10,329 bases of DNA from Lentzea sp. (GCA_030146905.1 JASLAV010001091.1:1-10329); one strand, 5' to 3'; numbered from the stretch's first letter, positions 1-6,760 are shown. Numbers and translations: made by a program. Notes: generated from the sequence alone by a model not told the origin.

Positions 1-47
1 TTCGCGTGCGGCGCGCGATCCGCGATGGTCACCCGAATGGCCGTCAC
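1..47 (-). CDS. Possible 5' end of a response-regulator-like gene (partial, runs off left edge)
   Basis: A minus-strand frame opens with GTG at 47 and reads VTAIRVTIADRAPHA before leaving the window. The pattern 'IRVxIAD' resembles the first beta strand and acidic pocket of LuxR/NarL-type receiver domains, although the usual second Asp is Arg here. A TTGCTT / TAGATT promoter-like pair lies just upstream (58-85), which would give an almost leaderless transcript. There is no clear ribosome binding site. Only 15 codons are visible, so this is a suggestion based on a short motif plus promoter placement; it could equally be chance coding-like sequence. Confidence 0.3.
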   Translation of the reverse strand, partial: MTAIRVTIADRAPHA

Positions 48-57
48 GGTGAGCGGG

Positions 58-85
58 AATCTACATGGGTATACGCGGGAAGCAA
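58..85 (-). promoter_or_regulatory. Candidate sigma-70-type promoter for the left-edge gene
   Basis: Read on the minus strand, TTGCTT (80-85) and TAGATT (58-63) are separated by 16 bases. The -10 fits the actinobacterial TANNNT consensus; the -35 matches TTGACA at the first three positions only. The -10 ends 10 bases before the GTG at 47, so the transcript would carry a leader of only a few bases. Confidence 0.35.
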
Positions 86-395
86 TGCCCTGGTTGACTC
101 ACCCGTCAAAAGTCACGTCCGGGTCACGGTACTCGGTCGCTCTGCTCACTGTGAGTATAGCGGCTGGCGCTCTGAGTGACTGATTTGGGCCCGTCGCACC
201 GGTTCGGTGAATTCGTGAAGCGAACGCCGTTGGGTTCACGTTCCGGTCGGTATGCCACGTCACAGGGGTACAGGCCCCCTCGGAGGCCCTCGCGGGGACG
301 TGAGGGCTCGACTCGGCTCCCGTCCGGCGGAATGAATGGAACAAAGGCCCGAGCCGCCTTGAATCCATTTAAGGCGTGCGTCCCCGGAGGGCGAG

Positions 396-425
396 CTTAA
401 AAATATTTAAGACGGATTAATCGTC
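396..425. promoter_or_regulatory. AT-rich island made of two abutting palindromes
   Basis: CTTAAAAATATTTAAG (396-411) has 6-base arms CTTAAA/TTTAAG. It shares its last G with GACGGATTAATCGTC (411-425), which has GACG/CGTC arms around ATTAAT. About thirty mostly A/T bases stand out sharply in this GC-rich sequence. Such islands in actinomycetes often bind regulators or the AT-preferring nucleoid protein Lsr2, but which protein binds here, if any, is unknown. No gene start lies nearby on either strand. Confidence 0.4.
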
Positions 426-654
426 TGAACGGTGGATTGGTGACGACGGGTGGTCGGCTAACTTCACGTCAGATCACGAGAAACGATCGGAGACCTGCTG
501 AATACCCGGTAAACCCCACTCCCGGCGCCGAGAGCCCCGGCTGGTCCACCTCGTTCCACCGGTGTGGGAAGGCCAGCGCGCACTGCTCATCGGGTTCCTC
601 CCTCCTGCTCGGAACCCGGTGGTGCGGCAGCGGTGCGCAGCGGCCGGCCGGTGC

Positions 655-701
655 CCGCCGGCGGCGTCGGACCCGTCCCACGGTCCGCACGCCGCCGGCG
701 G
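655..701 (-). terminator. GC-rich stem-loop 28 bases beyond the kinase stop, probable terminator
   Basis: Arms 655-673 and 682-701 pair over 19 base pairs with a single bulged C at 688 and an 8-base loop (674-681). The element lies just downstream of the histidine kinase stop codon at 729 on the minus strand. There is no T tract, which is common for actinobacterial terminators. A second stem-loop (591-618) follows in the same direction and could act with it. Confidence 0.5.
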
Positions 702-728
702 TGTTCTGCCCGGCCCGCACAGGGCCCT

Positions 729-2009
729 CTACACCCTCCGGAGCCTCAATTGCACGCGTGCGCCACCCAGCGGCCCGCGGTCGACGTGGAGAGAACCACC
801 CGTGCTCTCCGCGGCGCGGCGGGCGATGTCGAGGCCCAGCCCGGTGGAGCCACCACCGCTGGCGCCGCGGCGCACGGCGCGTGCGATGTCCGCGATGCCG
901 GGACCGGCGTCCTCGACCACCAGTGCCACCAGATCGGCCTGGTGCACCAGCGTCACGGCGAACCGCGTGCCCTCCGGGGTGTAGCGGAAGACGTTGCCCA
1001 GCAACGCGTCCAGCGCGGCCGTGAGGTCCGTGCGGGCGAGCGGCACGTGGGCGGGCCTGTCGGCGCCCCTGACCGTCCAGGGCCGTTCCTGGTCGTCGGC
1101 GAGCGCGGACCAGAACACCAGCCGCTCGCGGACGACGCTCGTCGCGTCGACACCGCTGTCGCCGGGTCGCAGGCCGGAACGAGCGGCCTTGATGATCTCG
1201 CCGACCTCTCGCTCGAGCCCCTGAACGGCCGTGCGGATGCGATCCGCACTCGACCCCTGTCCGAGGGCGTCCGCGTCCAGCAGCAGGGCCGTCAGGGGCG
1301 TTCTCAAGCGGTGCGAGAGGTCGGCTACCACCTCCCTTTCGGAGGCGAGCAGGTGGCGGACGCGCTCGGCCATGGCGTTGAACGCCCGGCCGGCCTCCGC
1401 CACCTCGGGAGGTCCCTTGACGGGAACGCTCGCGGTGAGGTCCCCCTGTCCCATGCGCCGCGCGCCTTCCGCGAGCGCCCGCGTGGCCTCGACGGCACGC
1501 GCGCCCAGCCGGTCGGCGACGAGCACAGACCCCGCGACGAGCCCGACCGCGACACCGGCGAGCAGCCACCACGTGCCGACCACGCCGTGGGTGAGCTGCT
1601 CGTGCGGCACGAACGCCTCGATGATCGCGAGGCCGCTCTCGCTGGTGGCGAGCGGTTGCAGGTAGGCGACGCCGTCGGGGCGTTCGACCGTGGACGCCGT
1701 CGCGAGGTTCCGCGCCTGCTCCAGGTCCTTCGCGGTGATGTGCGACGTGCCGTAGGTGGCGGCGGGAGAGCTGAGGTGCACCGCGAGCCGCTGCTGCCCG
1801 CCGAAGCGGGTGCTGCGGATGGCCTGGCGGATCTCCTGGGGCTTCGTGGTGATCACCAGCGCCGGCGTCAGCGCGTTGGCCTGCTTCTCCGCCTCGCTGA
1901 GCGCGCGGGTGTACGCGGCGTTCTTGACGACGATCGCGAGCGGGATGAGGAACGCCAGCGCCACCATGCTGGTCGCCGCGAGAGCGACCAGCACGAGTGA
2001 CCGCCTCAC
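729..2009 (-). CDS. HAMP-domain sensor histidine kinase
   Basis: A 426-residue membrane sensor kinase that should autophosphorylate on His and pass the phosphate to the response regulator encoded immediately upstream. Order of parts: transmembrane helix about 7-29; an extracytoplasmic sensor region about 30-143; second transmembrane helix about 145-166; HAMP linker about 167-220; H box with LSHRLRTPL, phospho-acceptor His233; N box LLGNVFRYTPEG with Asn339; G1 box VEDAGPGI with Asp367; G2 box GSTGLGL at 387-393. All catalytic boxes are present and the length is typical. It starts with GTG whose last two bases overlap the regulator's TGA stop (GTGA), so translation is probably coupled. The sensor region matches no fold I recognise, so the stimulus is unknown. 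A strong stem-loop follows the stop. Confidence 0.97.
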   Translation of the reverse strand: MRRSLVLVALAATSMVALAFLIPLAIVVKNAAYTRALSEAEKQANALTPALVITTKPQEIRQAIRSTRFGGQQRLAVHLSSPAATYGTSHITAKDLEQARNLATASTVERPDGVAYLQPLATSESGLAIIEAFVPHEQLTHGVVGTWWLLAGVAVGLVAGSVLVADRLGARAVEATRALAEGARRMGQGDLTASVPVKGPPEVAEAGRAFNAMAERVRHLLASEREVVADLSHRLRTPLTALLLDADALGQGSSADRIRTAVQGLEREVGEIIKAARSGLRPGDSGVDATSVVRERLVFWSALADDQERPWTVRGADRPAHVPLARTDLTAALDALLGNVFRYTPEGTRFAVTLVHQADLVALVVEDAGPGIADIARAVRRGASGGGSTGLGLDIARRAAESTGGSLHVDRGPLGGARVQLRLRRV

Positions 2010-2671
2010 CTCGGTGCGACCAGTCGCACGCCGACACCGCGCACCGTGTGGAGGTAACGCGGCTGTGCGGCCCGTTCACCGAGCTTGCGGCGCAACCAGG
2101 ACAGGTGGACGTCGAGCGTCTGGTCGTCGCGGTGGGACGGCCACAGGCTGGCGAGGATCTCGGCGCGCGGCACGACCTCGCCGTGGCGTGCGGCGAGGTA
2201 GGAGAGCAGCTCGAACTCCTTGTGCGTGAGCGAGAGCTCCTGTCCGTCCACAGAGGCCCTGCGGAGGCTCACGTCGATCTCCAGGCCGCCGACGACGAGC
2301 TGCTTGCTGTCGCGGGCCCGCCGGAGCACGGCCTGCAGACGGGCTTCGAGGTGCTCGCTGGAGAAGGGTTTGACGAGGTAGTCGTCGGCGCCGGCGTTGA
2401 GCAGGCGGATGATCTCCGCCTCGTCGTCGCGGGCGGTGGCGATCACCACGGGGGTGTTCGTGACGCCCCGGATCATCCGCAGCGCGTCGCCGCCGTCGAG
2501 GTCGGGAAGGCCCAGGTCGAGCACCACGACGTCGTAGGCGGTGGCGCTGACTTCGCGCAGGGCCTCGATCGCGAGCGCGACACCGTGCACGATGTGTCCT
2601 TGGCCGGTGAGCGCGCGCGTGATCGCCGCCCGCACCACGGGGTCGTCTTCGACCAGCAGAACTGATGCCAT
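2006..2671 (-). CDS. OmpR/PhoB-family response regulator
   Basis: A 221-residue two-domain transcription factor. The receiver domain covers about 1-115: acidic pair in VEDD at 8-10, phospho-acceptor Asp52 in VLDLGLPD, Thr79 in VIATARDD, and Lys101 in LVKPF. The C-terminal winged-helix DNA-binding domain (about 125-221) shows the family's LTHKEFELLSYLA and HLSWLRRKLGE and ends near YLHTVRGVGVRL. I chose the ATG at 2671 (MASVLLVEDD) because receiver domains begin just before the first beta strand. The frame stays open further upstream, but there it is only the reverse of the divergent membrane-protein gene. It overlaps the kinase gene by 4 bases, forming a classic regulator-kinase operon. The 21-base gap to the divergent gene means the promoter must lie inside that neighbour's coding sequence. 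Confidence 0.97.
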   Translation of the reverse strand: MASVLLVEDDPVVRAAITRALTGQGHIVHGVALAIEALREVSATAYDVVVLDLGLPDLDGGDALRMIRGVTNTPVVIATARDDEAEIIRLLNAGADDYLVKPFSSEHLEARLQAVLRRARDSKQLVVGGLEIDVSLRRASVDGQELSLTHKEFELLSYLAARHGEVVPRAEILASLWPSHRDDQTLDVHLSWLRRKLGERAAQPRYLHTVRGVGVRLVAPR

Positions 2672-2692
2672 GTCTAGGGGAGGGTCGTCGCG

Positions 2693-3247
2693 ATGAGACG
2701 GTCGATCGGGTACCTGGCCGCCTGGGCCGTGGTGACCGCCGTCGCCGTCGGCCTGTCCTGGTTCGGCATCCGGTCGGCGATGGAACCGGCGCCGGTGGCC
2801 GCGCTGGACACCACGACGGGATCGGTCGTGCTGCCGATGCCCACGGTCACCTCGCCCACCGTCCCGCAACCCGAGCCGGGTCCCCCGATCGGCACCTCGG
2901 CTGTGACACCCACGTCCACCAGACCTCCCGCGGTCAGCTCTTCCGTTCCCGCTCCTCCGAGTAGTACGGATGCGCGTCCCGCTCCGGCTCAACTCCCGGA
3001 GGGCGAATGGCAGCCGGACGGATCCTACGTCCACGCGTTCCACCTGAGGGGAGGCGACGTGGTCGTCCGCTACCGCCCGACGGGGGCGGTGTCGGCGCTG
3101 TCGGCCACTCCCGCCGACGGCTGGTCGGTGGCCGTGGAACAGCCGGGCGGGCCGCTCGTGGTGAACTTCCGCACCGCCGCCGGGCAGTTGTCCAGGCTCG
3201 AGGCGACCTGGTCCGACGGCCCGACGGCGCGCGTGATCGAGCAGTAG
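2693..3247 (+). CDS. Single-pass membrane protein with Pro/Ser/Thr stalk, unknown function
   Basis: A 184-residue protein I cannot assign to a named family. It begins MRRSIGYLAAWAVV with a transmembrane helix at about 6-23. Residues 32-100 form a low-complexity linker rich in Pro, Thr, Ser and Val, as in wall-spanning stalks. A compact domain follows at about 103-184, predicted by eye as mostly beta (alternating hydrophobics in VVVRYRPTG and LVVNFRTAAG). The topology suggests an extracytoplasmic C-terminal domain anchored in the membrane. A good ribosome binding site, GGGGAGGG (2677-2684), sits 8 bases before the ATG. It is divergent from a two-component operon, so it could be a target or accessory sensor of that system; this is inferred from position only. 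The stop codon is 3 bases from the converging GH88 gene's stop. Confidence 0.78.
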   Translation: MRRSIGYLAAWAVVTAVAVGLSWFGIRSAMEPAPVAALDTTTGSVVLPMPTVTSPTVPQPEPGPPIGTSAVTPTSTRPPAVSSSVPAPPSSTDARPAPAQLPEGEWQPDGSYVHAFHLRGGDVVVRYRPTGAVSALSATPADGWSVAVEQPGGPLVVNFRTAAGQLSRLEATWSDGPTARVIEQ

Positions 3248-3250
3248 CAG

Positions 3251-4456
3251 CTACAGGCCGATGGCCTTGGCGACCTGCGCGGGCTTGAGCACCCGCAGGA
3301 CCGCCTCGAACAGGTAGTAGTCGCCGTAGGGCAGCGACACCTCCACGCCGTCCTCCGCGGGACGGTTGCGGGTGCCGCGCGCCATGATCGCCTCCGCCCG
3401 CGCCGACCTCGTGGTCAGGCACGTGCTCACCAGGCCGTCGAGGATCTTCAGCGCCCTGTCGCGGTAGCGGTCGGTGCCGGTCGCCTTCGCCAGGTCGAGC
3501 AGGCCGCACGCCATGATCGCGCCCGCCGACGAGTCCTTGACGTCGTTGGCGCCCAACGGCGAGCGGTAGTCCCACACCGGCACGTGGTCCGGCGTCAGGG
3601 CGTCGAGGGCGAAGTCGGCCATCCTGCGCGCGGTGTCGCGGAACTCGCGCAAGCCCGTGCGGCGGTACATCGTCGTGAAGCCGTAGATGCCCCAGGCCTG
3701 GCCGCGTGCCCAGCAGGAGGCCGGGCTGTAGCCCTGGACGGTCTCCGGACCGATCGCCGCGCCGGTGTCCGGGTTGAAGTCGAACACGTGCGGGGTCGAG
3801 CCGTCGGCGCGCAGGAAGTGCGTCCGCGTGGTCCTGGCGTGGGCGATCGCGATGTCGAGGAACTTCCGGTCGCCGGTCTGCTCGGTGGCGAAGGCGAGCA
3901 GGTCCAGGTTCATCATCGTGTCGATGATCACCCGCCCCGCGTTGCCCGGCGTGCCGAGCCTGCCCCACGCGCGGATGAACCTCCCGGTCGCGTTCCAGCG
4001 CTGGATCAGCGTGTTCGCCGCGTCGACCGCGCCGTCACGCCACCTGGTGTCCCCGGTGAGCCGGTAGGCGGTGACCCAGGACGGCGAGAACAGGAACCCC
4101 AGGTCGTGGTCACGGGGGTCGAGCCGGCGCGGTGCCAGCCGGTCGTTCGCCGCCTCGGCGAGCGCGCGGAACTGCGCGTCACCGCTGTCGAGGTGGGCGA
4201 GCCACAGGGTGCCCGGCCAGAAACCGCCGACCCAGCCGCCGTCGGCGACGTAGGTCCACTTCTCGGCACGGGTGATCTCCGGGAACGACGTGATGCCCGG
4301 TGCGACCGCCTTCAGCTTGGTGAGGCCGTGGTCGAGTGCGGCGCGGAGCTTCGCGGGAGAAGCCGCGGCTTCTCCCGCGCCGAGTGCGACCCCGGTTCCG
4401 GTGAGCAGGGGAGTGGCCGCGGCAGACGCCAGCAGGGTGCGTCGAGACAGGTTCAC
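3251..4456 (-). CDS. Secreted GH88 unsaturated glucuronyl hydrolase
   Basis: A 401-residue glycoside hydrolase of family 88. These enzymes remove the 4,5-unsaturated uronic acid that polysaccharide lyases leave on the non-reducing end of oligosaccharides. The N-terminus carries a twin-arginine signal (SRRTLLAS, residues 4-11) followed by an Ala-rich hydrophobic stretch, with cleavage probably near residue 33, so it should be exported folded. Family landmarks are DHDLGFLFSPS (Asp118) and VIIDTMMNLDLL (Asp179), aligning with the two conserved Asp residues of Bacillus UGL, plus CWARGQAWGIYGF and KDSSAGAIMACGLLDLA. The length is normal. The start is the GTG at 4456: an in-frame stop lies just upstream and the Tat motif needs this start. 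Ribosome binding is weak (AAAGGGA, about 12 bases away). No lyase, sugar transporter or other uronate gene is next to it, so the substrate (glycosaminoglycan, xanthan-like or plant polymer) is unknown. Confidence 0.93.
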   Translation of the reverse strand: MNLSRRTLLASAAATPLLTGTGVALGAGEAAASPAKLRAALDHGLTKLKAVAPGITSFPEITRAEKWTYVADGGWVGGFWPGTLWLAHLDSGDAQFRALAEAANDRLAPRRLDPRDHDLGFLFSPSWVTAYRLTGDTRWRDGAVDAANTLIQRWNATGRFIRAWGRLGTPGNAGRVIIDTMMNLDLLAFATEQTGDRKFLDIAIAHARTTRTHFLRADGSTPHVFDFNPDTGAAIGPETVQGYSPASCWARGQAWGIYGFTTMYRRTGLREFRDTARRMADFALDALTPDHVPVWDYRSPLGANDVKDSSAGAIMACGLLDLAKATGTDRYRDRALKILDGLVSTCLTTRSARAEAIMARGTRNRPAEDGVEVSLPYGDYYLFEAVLRVLKPAQVAKAIGL

Positions 4457-4506
4457 GAGACTGTCCAGTCCCTTTCATGTCCGTGCGCCCGCCGACACAG
4501 TGCCAG

Positions 4507-4548
4507 ATCGTTTCCGCGGCTGACAAGGTTCGTCAAGAATTGATTCTT
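4507..4548 (-). promoter_or_regulatory. Candidate promoter and overlapping palindrome for the GH88 gene
   Basis: On the minus strand TTGACG (4531-4536) is followed after 18 bases by AACGAT (4507-4512), about 50 bases before the GTG. The -35 is good, the -10 only fair. The palindrome AAGAATtgATTCTT (4535-4548, 6-base arms) touches the -35, a typical place for a repressor operator. A partial copy, AAGAATTG, recurs at 4633-4640. Confidence 0.4.
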
Positions 4549-4630
4549 CTGCCTTGTTCCAGGCCTCTGAGCAGGGTAGAAGCAGGTTTCGCCGAATCAG
4601 ATACGTGAACTCGCTGGAATCCGACGTTGT

Positions 4631-4655
4631 AAAAGAATTGTTCACGAGGATGAAC
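4631..4655 (-). terminator. Possible intrinsic terminator after the GNAT gene
   Basis: Starting 11 bases past the GNAT stop on the minus strand, GTTCA-tcctcg-TGAAC forms a 5-base-pair stem (4640-4655), followed by AATTCTTTT. The T-rich tail is unusual for this GC-rich sequence and supports a rho-independent terminator, though the stem is short. It would separate this unit from the GH88 gene downstream. Confidence 0.45.
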
Positions 4656-4665
4656 GGTGCAGTCG

Positions 4666-5661
4666 TCAGACCGGGAACAGAACCGCGTCCAGGTGGCGCG
4701 GGCTCAGGCCGTGCCGCTGCTTGAACACCGCGTTGCTCCTGCCGTCCTCGAGCGTGGGCTTGCCGAGGCGGATGGCGAGCTTGACCGACTCCGCGAACAG
4801 CACCCCGTACGGGCTGTAGTTGCCCTCGACCGCGTAGTCGATCCCGCACGTCCAGGTGTGGAAGCGGGTCGTGTCGGAGAGGCAGATGCCGGCCGCGACG
4901 AGCCGTCCCCGCTGCCGCACCTCGACCACGTGGACCAGGTCGCCGAGCGCACCGACGAAGGCCGCGAAGGTGCTGTTCCGGTAGAAGTCGTTGTTGTCGA
5001 AGCGGTTCGCGGTCTTGTCGCACAGCGCGGTGATCTCGTCCAGCGCGGCGTGACCGACGTCCACGACCTCCGCGCTGACACCCGCCTCGTCCGCTCTCCG
5101 CTCGTTGCGGCGGAGGTTCGCTCTCGCGCGCTGGCTCAACCGCGCGAGGTAGTGCTCGTACGACTCGACCCCGGCGAGGTCGGTGGTCCACCTGTCGGTC
5201 AGGTGGCGTGCGGGGAGACCGCTGGCCCGCAGGTCGTGGGAAAGGGCGTTGCCGCGCTGGACGTTCACGAAGCCGCACCACCGCGCGCCGAAGATGGACG
5301 CCGTGCGGATCATGCAGTCCAGCAGGCGTGGCAACACCCTGGCCGTGGCCGGCACGTGCGCGTCGTAGCAGTGCCAGGCATGGCTGAGCAGGGCGGGCTG
5401 GCCGTGGGCCTCCGGGTAGGCCTGGTGCAGGCGGCGCAACGGGTCCGCGACCGTCTGGAGGTAGGCCGGCGTGACGGCGATCGTCTTGTCACCGTCACGC
5501 ACCACGAAGTAGGCGAAGGCGTGGACGTCCGTCAGCGGTGCGTGTTCGTACGCTCGGAGGTACGCATGGCGGTAGAAGACCGGCGCACCGGTCTCGTGGA
5601 CCACCGAATCCCAATCGGCAGCATCGATTTCTCTTATGGAGCTTGAAAACTCGACGCGCAC
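4666..5661 (-). CDS. GNAT-fold acyltransferase, CelD/FemAB-like
   Basis: A 331-residue protein with the two-lobed look of the Acetyltransf_6 (CelD/BioF2-like) and FemAB-related group. Members transfer acyl or aminoacyl groups in envelope polymer or secondary-metabolite assembly. The N-terminal lobe includes APVFYRHAYLRAYEH (26-40). The middle holds the typical basic stretch SYEHYLARLSQRARANLRR (167-185). The C-terminal lobe has RGRLVAAGICLS (251-262) and YSPYGVLFAESVKLAI (282-297), then GLSPRHLDAVLFPV at the end. The substrate cannot be told from sequence. Translation starts at a GTG only 4 bases after the stop of the phosphatase-like gene, with no separate strong ribosome binding site, so the two are probably co-translated and functionally linked. 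No signal peptide or membrane helix is seen; it should be cytoplasmic. Confidence 0.86.
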   Translation of the reverse strand: MRVEFSSSIREIDAADWDSVVHETGAPVFYRHAYLRAYEHAPLTDVHAFAYFVVRDGDKTIAVTPAYLQTVADPLRRLHQAYPEAHGQPALLSHAWHCYDAHVPATARVLPRLLDCMIRTASIFGARWCGFVNVQRGNALSHDLRASGLPARHLTDRWTTDLAGVESYEHYLARLSQRARANLRRNERRADEAGVSAEVVDVGHAALDEITALCDKTANRFDNNDFYRNSTFAAFVGALGDLVHVVEVRQRGRLVAAGICLSDTTRFHTWTCGIDYAVEGNYSPYGVLFAESVKLAIRLGKPTLEDGRSNAVFKQRHGLSPRHLDAVLFPV

Positions 5662-5665
5662 ACAC

Positions 5666-6649
5666 TCACTGTACGGCTTGCCAGACCGCGAACGGGACGT
5701 CGATCTCGTCGCGGCTGAGGCCTCCGTGCTCGAACTTCTTGGACGGGTCGGCGATCGGGAACGCCGGCGACGCCGCCACCGCGACGACCGGACCGGTCTC
5801 CGGCTGGGGAAGGCCGAGATCGGTCGCGTGGTGCACGGTGGCCGTCGCGCCCAAAGTCCTTGCGACGCGGTCGAAAACGGCGTCCACGCGGTCGGGCTCG
5901 GGGTAGAGCCACCTCATGCGCCCCGCACCGCCGGACGGGATCGCGCACTCCTCGCGCACGATCGCGTCCCACGCCTCGACGAGCCCGGGATCGGGGTCGA
6001 CGGCGACCTGGCCGTGGCCGGAATGCGCCACGACCGTCCACCCCTGCGAGGCCCAGCGCGAAGCGTGCGCGTCGAGACGGAGCATCGCCTCGTGCACCGG
6101 TTCGTCGTAGCCGTTGTGGTGCACGTGGTCGTCGACGTTGACGTACGTCCAGAGGAACCGGGCGTCCGGCAGCGCCTTGTCCAGGTCCGCCACGACGTTC
6201 GCGACGAGCAGGGGCGGGTCCTCCGCCTGGGCGGTCAGTTTGTGCCGAGGGGGCGCGGGTATCCGGGTGCACCCCCGCAGCAGGGCCCGCGCCCAGGTCC
6301 CCTCCAGCAGGTCGAGCTCGCGGGCCAGCACGGTCGCGCCGTGCCGTTCGAGCACGGTGGGCAGCTCGGGGATCACCGGCGAGCCGTTGATGGCGTGCAC
6401 GAGGCCGGATCCGTTGCGGTACACCGTTCCCGGCACGCGGTGGACGTCGGCCGGGACGCCGGTCAACGCCGTCAGCCAGGCCGTCGCGGACGTCGACGGC
6501 ACGGTCGAGGAGAGCGTGGAGATGGAGGCGGAGAGCCACGACTGCTTGGCGACGTCCGATGAGAGACCGTCGATCGCCAGGACGATTACGCCACGTTGAG
6601 CCTTGCTGAGGGCGTGCTCGAGCCGGGAAGGTATCTCCACCAAAGACAT
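5666..6649 (-). CDS. Alkaline phosphatase superfamily protein (type I phosphodiesterase-like) with an altered metal site
   Basis: A 327-residue protein with the core of the phosphodiesterase/nucleotide pyrophosphatase branch of the alkaline phosphatase superfamily, which hydrolyses phosphate esters with two metal ions. Landmarks: VIVLAIDGLSS (Asp27, metal ligand); SSTVPSTSATAWLTALTG (Thr49 at the nucleophile position); TYVNVDDHVHHNG (Asp174/His178, second metal); and FEHGGLSRDEIDVPF (His308). The usual 'SDHG' motif reads SGHG at 210-213, so one Asp ligand is missing. No signal peptide or membrane segment is seen, so it is probably cytoplasmic. I place the start at ATG 6649 because TACAGT (6656-6661) lies exactly 6 bases upstream, the geometry of a leaderless transcript; ATG 6667 (MRYSRPMSLVE) is the alternative. 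It leads a two-gene unit with the GNAT gene. The substrate is unknown. Confidence 0.83.
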   Translation of the reverse strand: MSLVEIPSRLEHALSKAQRGVIVLAIDGLSSDVAKQSWLSASISTLSSTVPSTSATAWLTALTGVPADVHRVPGTVYRNGSGLVHAINGSPVIPELPTVLERHGATVLARELDLLEGTWARALLRGCTRIPAPPRHKLTAQAEDPPLLVANVVADLDKALPDARFLWTYVNVDDHVHHNGYDEPVHEAMLRLDAHASRWASQGWTVVAHSGHGQVAVDPDPGLVEAWDAIVREECAIPSGGAGRMRWLYPEPDRVDAVFDRVARTLGATATVHHATDLGLPQPETGPVVAVAASPAFPIADPSKKFEHGGLSRDEIDVPFAVWQAVQ

Positions 6650-6655
6650 CGGGCG

Positions 6656-6661
6656 ACTGTA
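6656..6661 (-). promoter_or_regulatory. -10 element placing transcription start on the ATG (leaderless)
   Basis: TACAGT on the minus strand fits TANNNT, and exactly 6 bases (CGCCCG) separate it from ATG 6649. Transcription would begin at the A of the start codon. No ribosome binding site precedes this ATG, which agrees with a leaderless message. The -35 region is not convincing. Confidence 0.5.
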
Positions 6662-6760
6662 ACGCATCTCATCCAGCCGACTTCGCCTGTTCGGAGGCTC
6701 CGTTCCCGCAGAATGGACGCCGATGGGATGAGGGGAACGCGAACAGAAGGAGAGTGGCGG

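Larger units (their letters stand above)
48..654. other. Non-coding region with AT-rich island and small palindromes
   Basis: No frame here has a credible protein sequence, start site and family motif. Visible structure: CTCACtGTGAG (145-155), an 11-base palindrome of operator size; a CGCCTT/AAGGCG stem (355-360 with 371-376); the AT-rich island at 396-425, listed separately; and a stem with arms CGGGTTCC (591-598) and GGAACCCG (611-618) around a 12-base loop. The left part probably carries the control region of a gene to the left. The right part lies beyond the 3' end of the histidine kinase gene. No recognised riboswitch was identified. Confidence 0.6.

Noticed and set aside
66..71. GGGTAT as a SigB-type -10 element
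   Set aside because: No GTTT-like -35 lies at the proper distance upstream and no gene follows on that strand.
564..2000. Open frame of 478 codons on the plus strand, opposite the histidine kinase
   Set aside because: It is Arg/Gly/Ala-rich without any domain and mirrors a complete kinase with all catalytic boxes; long antisense frames are expected at this GC content.
2672..3043. N-terminal extension of the response regulator
   Set aside because: Low-complexity Arg/Gly sequence mirroring the membrane-protein gene; receiver domains start at MASVLLVEDD.
3584..4543. Open frame of 319 codons on the plus strand, opposite the GH88 gene
   Set aside because: No motif or ribosome binding site, and the opposite strand carries a full GH88 protein with catalytic residues.
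4657..5646. Open frame of 329 codons on the plus strand, opposite the GNAT gene
   Set aside because: Its Val/Arg/Asp-rich sequence has no recognisable motif, while the minus-strand protein has coherent family features and a coupled start.
6596..6760. Upstream extension of the Ppx/GppA gene
   Set aside because: The family begins at the first phosphate loop right after ATG 6761, which has a good ribosome binding site; the extension would overlap the divergent gene.
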